Below, piece after piece: positions 46,048 to 54,698 of a stretch of 64,000 bases of DNA (position 1 is the first letter of the stretch; every line of letters begins with the position of its first letter). The stretch covers positions 434,001 to 498,000 of the forward strand of contig NZ_CP101824.1 in NCBI RefSeq assembly GCF_024498195.1. Reading direction: 5' to 3'. Made by a program: the position numbers and the translations under genes. The stretch is from Halovivax cerinus (GTDB lineage: Archaea > Halobacteriota > Halobacteria > Halobacteriales > Natrialbaceae). The notes beneath the pieces are model-generated. The model was given only the letters and a program-made list of their open reading frames with translations, was not told the origin of the DNA and ran no database searches.

Positions 46048-47481
46048 ATGAACCCGAACACGACGCGAGTGCTCGCCGTCTCACTGGCCCTGCTCCTCGC
46101 GGGCGTGCTGATTGCGCCGCTCGGCGCCGTCGCCGAGCGACCACACGCCTCGCACACGGACGTCGACGAGACGGTAACCACACTGACGACCGACGAATCG
46201 TTCCTGAACCGATACGACAGTGCTGCCGGCGACCCCGAGACGGGAGCCCCCATCAGCGTCGGCGTGGTGGGTGACGGCGCCTACGCGGGCGACGTCGCGG
46301 ACCTGCTCGCCGACGCGTCCGGAGGCGATATCGAAGCCGAACCGGTCACCGGCGACGAGGCGATCGGGAGCGACCACGACGTCTACGTCGTCCAGCGTAT
46401 CGACGACGATGCTGTCGAGCCCTTTGTCGACGCCACCAGCGGCGGCGACGTCGGGGTCGTCTACCTCGACCAGTTCGACGAGGCGAGCGGGGACGCAAAC
46501 GGCGTCACGCAGTTCGCCTCGGTCAGCGATGCCGTCGGCGGCGTTCAGGGAGACTACGACCCGAACGAGAGCGTCGACGGTCCCAGCTACGTCGTGACGT
46601 CGTCACATCCGATCGTGGCTGCGTACGGGGTCGGCGACTCGATCCCGATCCACACCGAGACGTTCTCTGATCACGCCTGGATCACCGACACGTCGTTCGA
46701 ATCGATCGCCGACGTCTCGGTCGACGGCGAGACGAGAGGCATCGGACTGGCCGTCGACGAGGGCAGTTCGACCGTCCTCGCCGCCTCCTCGGGACTCAAC
46801 CAGTACGCGAACGCGACCGCCCAGACAGACGAGGCCGCGTCGGTGCTGGCGAACGCGGTGGCGCACGTCGGTAACGCGGACCCGGAGCCACCGGAAGAGG
46901 ACGTTATTCGCCTGGCTAACGCGACCGCTCCTGCGGGCGAATCCGCGACGGTCTCGCTCGACACCGACATCGACGGGATCGCGGGCTACCAGGCGCGAAT
47001 CGAGTACGATCCGGCCGTCGTCGACTTCGTCGCGGCCGAGGGGGTCGATATCGCCGACCCGACGGTCAACGACGAGGACGGTACCCTGACGCTCTCGGCG
47101 AGTCAGACGAGCGGCGTCGACGCGCCCACACTCGCAAACCTGACGTTCGAGACCGTTGGAACCGCCGGTGAGTCGACCACGCTCGCGTTCGACACTGGAT
47201 TCACGCAACTCAACACCGAGAACGAGATCGTCCAGCCGTCGGCGTACCTCGATGGGTCCATCGGCGTCGCCGACGACGGTGGCAGCGACTGCGACCGTCC
47301 GGGTGACGTCGACGGCGACGGCCAGGTCATCTCGATCGACGCGACCCTGACCCAGCGCTACATCGCAGGTTACGATCCGTCCGGGTTCGACGCCGACTGT
47401 GCGGACCTGACCGACGACGGCGAGATCACCGCCGCCGACGTCACTGCCATCCACCAGGAGATCGTCGGCGTTTCCGTTTGA
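46048..47481 (+). CDS. Secreted cohesin-dockerin protein without protease domain
   Basis: 477 residues from ATG 46048 (MNPNTTRVLAVSLALLLAG, matching the paralogs). An in-frame ATG at 45997 adds 17 polar residues. After the signal peptide it has the amidotransferase-like domain (about 70-285; ISVGVVGDGAYAGDVADLL, VYVVQRIDDD, GVVYLDQFDE) that the proteases carry in the middle. A cohesin (about 290-410) and a dockerin (about 415-477; DVDGDGQVISID, DLTDDGEITAAD) follow. No catalytic triad is present. It could be an adaptor, a spacer subunit, or an enzyme or binding protein of unknown type. Confidence 0.88.
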   Translation: MNPNTTRVLAVSLALLLAGVLIAPLGAVAERPHASHTDVDETVTTLTTDESFLNRYDSAAGDPETGAPISVGVVGDGAYAGDVADLLADASGGDIEAEPVTGDEAIGSDHDVYVVQRIDDDAVEPFVDATSGGDVGVVYLDQFDEASGDANGVTQFASVSDAVGGVQGDYDPNESVDGPSYVVTSSHPIVAAYGVGDSIPIHTETFSDHAWITDTSFESIADVSVDGETRGIGLAVDEGSSTVLAASSGLNQYANATAQTDEAASVLANAVAHVGNADPEPPEEDVIRLANATAPAGESATVSLDTDIDGIAGYQARIEYDPAVVDFVAAEGVDIADPTVNDEDGTLTLSASQTSGVDAPTLANLTFETVGTAGESTTLAFDTGFTQLNTENEIVQPSAYLDGSIGVADDGGSDCDRPGDVDGDGQVISIDATLTQRYIAGYDPSGFDADCADLTDDGEITAADVTAIHQEIVGVSV

Positions 47482-47626
47482 GATCGGCTCCCACCGTCGG
47501 TACGCGAGCCGCTCACCCCCGATCTTCGACCGCCATAGACGGGCGATGCGGAGGATGATATATTATATACAATATGTTGTTCAAAGATAGAAATGGATAT
47601 ATTCCTTCGTAGATTTGTCTCAATTA

Positions 47627-47642
47627 GCCATCCAAGGATGGC
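47627..47642 (+). promoter_or_regulatory. Leader dyad of protease 4
   Basis: GCCATCC-AA-GGATGGC is a perfect 7-bp inverted repeat ending 10 nt before ATG 47653. An AT-rich promoter (ATATATTATATACAATATG) lies at about 47556-47576. Confidence 0.65.
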
Positions 47643-47652
47643 GACTAAATTC

Positions 47653-50379
47653 ATGAGACAGCATACGACGCGACTCGTCGCCGTCGTGTTCGCCGCGTTG
47701 CTGGTGGGGGCGGTCTTCGTTCCGCTCGGAGCGGCCACCACCGTCCCTGTCGAGCGCCAGGCGCTCGACACCACGAACGCGGTCGACGCGACGCCGACAC
47801 AGATCGACGAATCGCTCGCGGACGAATCAGGTGACACACGGCTCTTCCTGTACCTGCCGGACATCGACGCCTCGACGCGCCAGGCCGGTCCGGACGCGGT
47901 CGTCTCGGCGCTGAAGTCGACCGCCGAGGAGACGCAGGGGCCCGCACTCGACGAACTCGGCGAGTACGACGCCGTGACGGTCGAAGACACGTTCTGGATT
48001 CGAAACAGCGTGCTCGTGACGGCCGACTTAGACGAGATCGACCTGGAGACGCTCGCCGGAGTAAAGGGCGTCGAACGCATCCTGCCGGCCGAGACGCTCG
48101 AGATTCCGGATCCCGTCGAATCGTCCGAGAACGATCCGGAACCGCTCCACGATATCACGTACGGTATCGACATGCTCAACGTTCACGACGTGTGGGACGA
48201 GTTCGACGTCGACGGAGAGGGCGTTCGCGTCGCGGTCGCCGACACCGGCGTCTACGCCGACCACCCGGACATCGAACTCGCCGCGGAAGACGGCTGGTAC
48301 GACGCGACCGGGGGCTCGTCGACGCCTGTCGACTCCTTCGGTCACGGCACGCACGTGAGCGGCACGATCGCCGGCGGCAACGCCTCGGACGTTCAGATCG
48401 GGGTCGCGCCGGGGGTCGAACTCGCGAACGTCCGCGTCTGCCCCGGCAGTACCTGCGATCCGGCTGCCATCATGGAATCGTTCGAGTGGGCGGTCGAGAC
48501 CGACTCGAACATCCTCAACTTCAGCCTCGGCGGACCGCCTTCGGGCAGTTACGTCGAACCGGTCTACAACACCATGGACGCGGGGACGCTCGTCGTCGCC
48601 GGTGCCGGAAACAGCGGCGAGGGGACCGTCATCTCGCCGGCCGCACCGTACGACTCGATCGCGGCGGGCGCCGTCGACGAGAACCACACCGTCGCGGACT
48701 TCTCCGCCGGGACGCTGATCGAGGAGGGGACCTTCCAGGGCAACTGGATGGACCACTGGCCGGATCAGTACATCGCGCCCGACGCGACCACGCCCGGTGT
48801 GGACGTCTACAGCGCCGACTCGCCCGACGGCGACATGTGCGACGAAGGCGAGTACTGCGAGGTCAGCGGGACGTCGATGGCGACGCCGCACATGTCGGGC
48901 GTCGCCGCGCTGGTCATGTCGGCGAACCCCGATCTCGATCCGTGGGAGGTCAAGGACGTTCTCGTCGAATCGACCTGGAAGCCGGACGACTGGGACCCGA
49001 ACGACGCCCAGCACTACAACCCCGATACCGATCGCGACTCCCGCTACGGTACGGGCATCGTCGACGCCTACGAGGCAGTGAGCCAGGTCGCCGATCCCCC
49101 GGGACAGGCCGAGTTCGACGTCACGATCGACGGGACGAACTCGCCCGTGGCGGCCGGCGATGAACTGGTCGTCGACGTGACCGTCGAGAACCTGGGTGAC
49201 GAGAGCGGGACGCAGACGATCGAACTCGCCGACTTCGACGGGACGGTCGTCGACAGCGAGTCCGTCTCGCTCGCCGCCGGCGACTCGACGCAGCTCGAAC
49301 TGGGCTGGAGTACCACCGCCGACGACGCCGGCTCCGGAGACGTGACTGTCAGCAGTGCCGATCACGACGATTCGGCACCCGTCACGATCGAGGCGGACGA
49401 GCCGCCGGAAGAGGGCTTCATCCGTGTGGGTGAGGCGACGGTCGGCGAAGGCGAGACGGCAACGGTCTCGCTCGACACCGACCTCGACGCCATCGCCGGC
49501 TACCAGGCGCGGATCAACTACGATCCGTCCGTCGTCGACTTCGTCGAGGCAGACGGCGTCGACATCGCCGATCCGACGGTCAACGACGAGGATGGAACGG
49601 TGACGCTGTCCGCAAGCCAGGCCTCCGGCGTCGACGCGCCGACGCTCGCGGACCTGACGTTCGAGACCGTCGGGAGCGAGGGCGACGCGACCGACCTCAC
49701 CTTCGATCAGGCGTTCACGCAACTCAACACCGAAGACGAGATCGTCCAGCCAGCGGAGTACCTCGCTGGCTCGATCGAGGTCGGAGCGGACGAACCGCCG
49801 GCCGAGGGCGTCATCCGTCTCGGTAACGCGAGTGCGAGCGCCGGTGAGACCGCGACGGTCGCGCTCGACACCGACCTCGACGGAACGGCGGGCTACCAGG
49901 CTCGCATCACCTACGACGCGTCGGTCTTCGACTTCGTCGAGGCCGAGGGCGTCGACCTGAACGATCCGGTCGTCAACGACGAGGACGGGACGCTCACCCT
50001 CACGCAGAGTCAGGCGAACGGCGTCGACGCCCCGACGCTCGCCGAGTTGACCTTCGAAGCGGTCGGCGACGAGGGCGACGCGACCGACCTCACGTTCGAC
50101 CAGGCGTTCACGCAGCTCAACACCGAAGACAGCACGGTCGAACCGAGTGAGTACGTCGACGGAGCGCTCACGATCGGCGACGGTGGCTGTGCGCTTCCGG
50201 GCGACGTCGACGGGAGCGGCGACGTCACGTCGATCGACGTGACGAAAACCCAGCAGCACATCGCCGGCCTCGACCCTGGCGAGTTCAACGCCGACTGTGG
50301 GGATCTGACCGGGGACGGCGAGATCACGCCTGCCGACGTCACCGCCATCCAACAGATCATCGTCGGCGTCGCGGCGTAA
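47653..50379 (+). CDS. Secreted subtilisin-type protease with CARDB-like domain, two cohesins and a dockerin (protease 4)
   Basis: 908 residues from ATG 47653; ATGs at 47593 and 47638 are in frame but extend beyond the conserved start. Order: signal peptide, propeptide, S8 domain with D197, H231 and S408 (GTSMATPH), a CARDB-like domain (about 485-580; DELVVDVTVENLGDESG), cohesin 1 (about 587-710), cohesin 2 (about 717-835), dockerin (about 846-908). It lacks both the regulatory-like and the amidotransferase-like domains of the other proteases, so it is a separate architecture. The dockerin remains close to theirs. Confidence 0.92.
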   Translation: MRQHTTRLVAVVFAALLVGAVFVPLGAATTVPVERQALDTTNAVDATPTQIDESLADESGDTRLFLYLPDIDASTRQAGPDAVVSALKSTAEETQGPALDELGEYDAVTVEDTFWIRNSVLVTADLDEIDLETLAGVKGVERILPAETLEIPDPVESSENDPEPLHDITYGIDMLNVHDVWDEFDVDGEGVRVAVADTGVYADHPDIELAAEDGWYDATGGSSTPVDSFGHGTHVSGTIAGGNASDVQIGVAPGVELANVRVCPGSTCDPAAIMESFEWAVETDSNILNFSLGGPPSGSYVEPVYNTMDAGTLVVAGAGNSGEGTVISPAAPYDSIAAGAVDENHTVADFSAGTLIEEGTFQGNWMDHWPDQYIAPDATTPGVDVYSADSPDGDMCDEGEYCEVSGTSMATPHMSGVAALVMSANPDLDPWEVKDVLVESTWKPDDWDPNDAQHYNPDTDRDSRYGTGIVDAYEAVSQVADPPGQAEFDVTIDGTNSPVAAGDELVVDVTVENLGDESGTQTIELADFDGTVVDSESVSLAAGDSTQLELGWSTTADDAGSGDVTVSSADHDDSAPVTIEADEPPEEGFIRVGEATVGEGETATVSLDTDLDAIAGYQARINYDPSVVDFVEADGVDIADPTVNDEDGTVTLSASQASGVDAPTLADLTFETVGSEGDATDLTFDQAFTQLNTEDEIVQPAEYLAGSIEVGADEPPAEGVIRLGNASASAGETATVALDTDLDGTAGYQARITYDASVFDFVEAEGVDLNDPVVNDEDGTLTLTQSQANGVDAPTLAELTFEAVGDEGDATDLTFDQAFTQLNTEDSTVEPSEYVDGALTIGDGGCALPGDVDGSGDVTSIDVTKTQQHIAGLDPGEFNADCGDLTGDGEITPADVTAIQQIIVGVAA

Positions 50380-50408
50380 CGTCCGACGATCACCGAGAGT
50401 CGCTTTAC

Positions 50409-50414
50409 TTTTTT
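50409..50414 (+). terminator. T-run after protease 4
   Basis: TTTTTT 30 bp after the stop. An AT-rich island (AATATATAATTCC, ATAGATATACG) follows at about 50470-50500, as promoter of the next gene. Confidence 0.45.
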
Positions 50415-50532
50415 CGCGACATTGGGCCCGTCGTTAGCATTCTCAATCCTAGAGGAAATGTACGTCGTAGAATATATAATTCCAATAGATATACGATGGA
50501 AAAGACTATTATGCTAACGGAAAGAAAATGCA

Positions 50533-50568
50533 ATGAGTCACCGTTACCGGTGGCATAAAAAGCCATGA
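50533..50568 (+). promoter_or_regulatory. Upstream mini-ORF with leader dyad before the eight-cohesin gene
   Basis: ATG 50533 opens an 11-codon frame (MSHRYRWHKKP) whose TGA overlaps the ATG of the main gene at 50565, the classic ATGA coupling layout. Inside it GTCACCG-TTAC-CGGTGGC (50537-50554) forms a stem, with five Watson-Crick pairs in the core. The main start would be reached by termination-reinitiation or directly. Confidence 0.5.
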
Positions 50569-53500
50569 TACTGAACAGAAGTCAACTGATCGCGGTCGTG
50601 CTGACCGTCTTCATGCTGGGATCGGTATGTGCACCGCTCGCCGCCGCGGCGGGTCCGAGCGTACCGAACTCGGCGACGTCGGTCACGACCGACCAACCGA
50701 CTCTCACACTCGAACCGGAATCGATCGGAAGCGAAACAGCGACGGTCCGCGTCGAAACGAACGCGACGTCAGTCGCGGGCTACGGCGCCAACGTCACCTT
50801 CGATCCGGACGTCGTCTCGGTCGAGGCCGTCTCCGGCGTCGACATGAACGACCCGATCGTCAACATCGACAACGAGAACGGCTGGGTCTTCTTCACCCAG
50901 AGCCAGGCGAGCGGGATCGACCAACCCGAGCTCGCCGAGATCGAGTTCACCGTTCGCGAGGCCACCGACACGGACCTCGGATTCAACGCCGACGATACGA
51001 CGCTCAACGACGATTCGAGTCCGCCCGAGGGGATTCCAGTTACGCCTGTCGGGACCACGCTCGAACTGGGCGATGATGAGGAGCCGCCGGCTGACACCCT
51101 CTCGCTCGTCGCCGGCGAACAGTCCGGCGACCAGATCGGCGTCACGCTCCAGGCGGACGCCAGTGACGTCGCGGGCTACGGCGCCAACGTCACCTTCGAT
51201 CCGGACGTCGTCTCGGTCGATTCCGTCTCCGGCGTCGACATGAACGACCCGATCGTCAACGTCGACAACGAGAACGGCTGGGTCTTCTTCACGCAGTCCC
51301 AGGCCAGCGGCGTCGACGAACCCGAACTCGCCGAGATCACCTTCACCGTCCAGGCGACTGGACAGACCGACCTCGACTTCGTCGCCGAGGACACCTCGGT
51401 CAACGACGCGACGCCCGAGGAGATTCCCGTCGACCTCGTCGGCACCACTATCGACGTCGAGGACGACGGCGGCGAAGAACCGCCGGCCGACACGCTCTCG
51501 CTGGTTGCCGGTGAGCAATCCGGTGACCAGATCGACGTCGCCGTCGAGACGACCGTCGAGAACGCCGCCGGTTACCAGGCCACCGTCACCTTCGACTCTG
51601 ACGTCGTCGAGGTCGACTCCGTCTCCGGCGTCGACTTCAACGACCCGGTCACGAATATCGACAACGAGAACGGTACGGTAACGTTCACCCAGAGTCAGGC
51701 CTCTGGCGTCGACGCGCCGACGTTCGCCGAAATCACGTTCGACGTGGTCGCAACCGGCCAGACCGATCTCGACTTCGTCGCCGAAGATACGCTCGTCAAC
51801 GACGAGTCCGAGGAGGTCCCAGTCGACCTCGTCGGCACGACGATCGACGTCGAGGACGATGGCGGTGAAGAGCCGCCGGCCGACACGCTCTCGCTGGTTG
51901 CCGGTGAGCAATCCGGTGACCAGATCGACGTCGCCGTCGAGACGACCGTCGAGAACGCCGCCGGCTACCAGGCCACCGTCACCTTCGACTCTGACGTCGT
52001 CGAGGTCGACAGCGTCTCCGGCGTCGACTTCAACGATCCGGTCACGAACGTCGACAACGACGCCGGCGAAGTGACCTTCACGCAGAGCCAGGCGCAGGGT
52101 GTCGATGCGCCGACGTTCGCCGAAATCACGTTCGACGTGGTCGCAACCGGCCAGACGGATCTCGACTTCGTCGCCGAAGACACGCTCGTCAACGACGAGA
52201 CCGAAGAGGTCCCGGTCGACCTCGTCGGAACCACCATCGACGTCGAGGACGACGGCGGTGAAGAGCCGCCGACCAAAACGCTGTCACTCACCGCGAGCGA
52301 GCAGTCGGGTGACCAGATCGGCGTCACGCTCGAAACCAACGCCAGTGACGTCGCGGGCTACGGCGCCAACGTCACCTTCGATCCGGACGTCGTCTCGGTC
52401 GACGCCGTCTCCGGCCTCGACATGAACGACCCGATCGTCAATATCGACAACGAGAACGGCTGGGTCTTCTTCACGCAGTCCCAGGCCAGCGGCGTCGACG
52501 AACCCGAACTCGCCGAGATCACCTTCACCGTCCAGGCGACCGGCCAGACCGACCTGGAATTCGTTGCCGAAGATACGAGCGTCAACGACGCCACGCCCGA
52601 GGAGATTCCCGTCGACCTCGTCGGCACCACTATCGAGGTCGAGGACGACGGCGGCGAAGAACCGCCGGCGGACACCCTCTCGCTCGTCGCGGGAGAACAG
52701 TCCGGTGACCAGATCGACGTCGCCGTCGAGACGACCGTCGAGAACGCCGCCGGTTACCAGGCCGCCGTCACCTTCGACCAGGACGTCGTCGAAGTCGACA
52801 GCGTCTCCGGCGTCGACTTCAACGACCCGGTCGTCAATATCGACAACGAGAACGGTACGGTGACCTTCACCCAGAGCCAGGCCTCCGGCGTCGACGCGCC
52901 GACCGTCGCCGAAATCACGTTCGACGTGGTCGCGACCGGCCAGACGGATCTCGACTTCGTCGCCGAAGATACGCTCGTCAACGACGAGTCCGAGGAAGTG
53001 CCAGTCGATCTCGTCGGCACCACTATCGAGGTCGAGGACGACGGCGGCGAGGAGCCGCCGGCCGACACGCTCTCGCTGGTTGCCGGTGAGCAATCCGGCG
53101 ACCAGATCGACGTCGCCGTCGAGACGACCGTCGAGAACGCCGCCGGCTACCAGGCCAACGTCACCTTCGATCCCGGGATCGTCGAAGTCGAGTCCGTCTC
53201 TGGCGTCGACTTCAACGATCCGACGGTCAACGTCGACAACGAGAACGGCTGGGTCTTCTTCACGCAGTCCCAGGCCTCCGGCGTCGACGCGCCGACCGTC
53301 GCCGAGATTACCTTCACCGTCATCGCGACCGGCCAGACGGATCTCGACCTCGTCCCCGGTGATTCCCGCGTCAACAACGAAAGCGAAGACGTCCCCGTCG
53401 ACCTCGAGGGCACGACGATCGACGTCGAAGACGACGGCGGCGAGGAGCCACCGGCGGATACGCTCTCGCTCGTCGCCGGTGAACAGTCCGGCGATCAGAT

Positions 53501-54341
53501 CGGCGTCACGCTCGAAACCAACGCCGCCGACGTCGCGGGCTACGGGGCCAACGTCACCTTCGATCCTGACGTCGTCTCGGTCGACGCCGTCTCCGGCCTC
53601 GACATGAACGACCCGATCGTCAACATCGACAACGAGAACGGGTCCGTCTTCTTCACTCAGAGTCAAGCGAGTGGCATCGACGAGCCCGAGCTCGCCGAGA
53701 TTACGTTCGACGTCCAGGCGACCGGCCAGACCGACCTGGAGTTCGTCGCCGAGGACACGAGTGTCAACAACGCGACGCCCGAAGAGATTCCCGTCGACCT
53801 GCGAGGGACGACGATCGACGTCGAAGCGAACGCCGGTGGCGGAGGCGGTGGCTTCCCGGCGCCGGCACCGTCCCCGAACGCGGAACCCGCGTCCTTCCAG
53901 ATCGACGCGGTCGACGTCTCCCCCGAAGCGGTCACCGTCGGCGAATCGGTCACCCTCGCCATCACCGTCTCGAACGTCGGCGATAGCGGTGGCGCCTACG
54001 AGGTCCCGATCGAGACCGACGACGCAACGCTCGGCTCAGAGCGGGTCGTCCTCGCGGGTGACGAAACGAAGACGATCGAGTTCACGCACACGTTCACCGA
54101 GCCGGGAACTGTGTCCCTCTTCGTCGACGGCACCGAAGCCGGCGAGATCGACGTGACCGAACCGTCCGACTCGACGGGCGACGACCCGGCCGAGGGGTCC
54201 GCTGACGAATCCACGAACAGTAGCAACACGTCCACCTCGATGACCGACCGCGTCGTCGAGATGCCAGGGTTCACACCGGTGAGTGCGCTCGTCGCCGTGC
54301 TCTCGATCGTCCTGTTCGCTGGCCTGCGCGCCCGGCCGTGA
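50565..54341 (+). CDS. Eight-cohesin surface scaffold with CARDB-like domain and PGF-CTERM tail
   Basis: 1258 residues and the largest protein of the cluster. After a signal peptide (1-28), eight cohesin-like modules begin near residues 45, 177, 308, 439, 571, 702, 833 and 965. Each is about 131 residues and they are joined by short acidic linkers (DDGGEEPPADTLSL). Modules 1, 2, 5 and 8 have GYGANVTFDP...MNDPIV; modules 3, 4, 6 and 7 have GYQAxVTFD...FNDP. A Gly/Pro linker, a CARDB-like domain (about 1110-1200), a Ser/Thr/Asp-rich stalk and PGFTPVSALVAVLS with a basic end follow. No enzyme domain and no dockerin. By analogy with bacterial scaffoldins, it should hold up to eight dockerin proteins at the cell surface. 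Confidence 0.92.
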   Translation: MILNRSQLIAVVLTVFMLGSVCAPLAAAAGPSVPNSATSVTTDQPTLTLEPESIGSETATVRVETNATSVAGYGANVTFDPDVVSVEAVSGVDMNDPIVNIDNENGWVFFTQSQASGIDQPELAEIEFTVREATDTDLGFNADDTTLNDDSSPPEGIPVTPVGTTLELGDDEEPPADTLSLVAGEQSGDQIGVTLQADASDVAGYGANVTFDPDVVSVDSVSGVDMNDPIVNVDNENGWVFFTQSQASGVDEPELAEITFTVQATGQTDLDFVAEDTSVNDATPEEIPVDLVGTTIDVEDDGGEEPPADTLSLVAGEQSGDQIDVAVETTVENAAGYQATVTFDSDVVEVDSVSGVDFNDPVTNIDNENGTVTFTQSQASGVDAPTFAEITFDVVATGQTDLDFVAEDTLVNDESEEVPVDLVGTTIDVEDDGGEEPPADTLSLVAGEQSGDQIDVAVETTVENAAGYQATVTFDSDVVEVDSVSGVDFNDPVTNVDNDAGEVTFTQSQAQGVDAPTFAEITFDVVATGQTDLDFVAEDTLVNDETEEVPVDLVGTTIDVEDDGGEEPPTKTLSLTASEQSGDQIGVTLETNASDVAGYGANVTFDPDVVSVDAVSGLDMNDPIVNIDNENGWVFFTQSQASGVDEPELAEITFTVQATGQTDLEFVAEDTSVNDATPEEIPVDLVGTTIEVEDDGGEEPPADTLSLVAGEQSGDQIDVAVETTVENAAGYQAAVTFDQDVVEVDSVSGVDFNDPVVNIDNENGTVTFTQSQASGVDAPTVAEITFDVVATGQTDLDFVAEDTLVNDESEEVPVDLVGTTIEVEDDGGEEPPADTLSLVAGEQSGDQIDVAVETTVENAAGYQANVTFDPGIVEVESVSGVDFNDPTVNVDNENGWVFFTQSQASGVDAPTVAEITFTVIATGQTDLDLVPGDSRVNNESEDVPVDLEGTTIDVEDDGGEEPPADTLSLVAGEQSGDQIGVTLETNAADVAGYGANVTFDPDVVSVDAVSGLDMNDPIVNIDNENGSVFFTQSQASGIDEPELAEITFDVQATGQTDLEFVAEDTSVNNATPEEIPVDLRGTTIDVEANAGGGGGGFPAPAPSPNAEPASFQIDAVDVSPEAVTVGESVTLAITVSNVGDSGGAYEVPIETDDATLGSERVVLAGDETKTIEFTHTFTEPGTVSLFVDGTEAGEIDVTEPSDSTGDDPAEGSADESTNSSNTSTSMTDRVVEMPGFTPVSALVAVLSIVLFAGLRARP
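51088..53832 (+). repeat. Tandem repeats of about 394 bp encoding cohesins 2-8
   Basis: Seven highly similar units, starting near 51094, 51488, 51881, 52276, 52670, 53063 and 53457. Long identical stretches occur, especially within each of the two subtypes. Such DNA should be prone to unequal recombination, so the number of cohesins may vary between strains. Confidence 0.85.
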
Positions 54342-54698
54342 CCGATTTCAGCAGCTGAATCGGACGGTCGTTACCGTTTTCTCGTCGATTTTTCGGGAGC
54401 TCGCGTGTTCGAGCCTCGCGACAGAGTCACCGCACACGGTCGAGTGCGGCCGCCCGGTCGCAGTCTCGAGCGAGTCAGCCAATCGTTTGTCAACGATCGT
54501 CGTTTTCACCCCACACCAACTATTTCCAAACCAGAAGGCGACAGCGTTCTATCTATCAAAAATCCATATCCGAAACTAATCACTATATTAAATCTCATTT
54601 CGTGATATCCATCAGTACAACTATATTCCGTCTCGGAATTCTCACGATCGCATGATAGTCAGACGATCGAGACTGTCAGGTGGGAGGGACAGATACCG
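54342..54698. other. Intergenic region before protease 5
   Basis: T-rich runs at 54376-54379 and 54389-54393 may terminate the scaffold gene. AT-rich DNA at about 54545-54640 (TCTATCAAAAATCC, CACTATATTAAATC, ACTATATTCC) holds the promoter of the next gene. No coding region seen. Confidence 0.45.
54673..54692 (+). promoter_or_regulatory. Leader dyad of protease 5
   Basis: CTGTC, a 10-nt loop, GACAG ends 6 nt before ATG 54699. It is the weakest of the leader dyads because the loop is long. Confidence 0.4.

Noticed and set aside
50565-54341. An S-layer glycoprotein rather than a scaffold
   Set aside because: Size, signal and PGF-CTERM tail would fit, but the body is made of cohesin-like repeats like those in the dockerin proteases, and it sits among them. 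A structural role in addition cannot be excluded.
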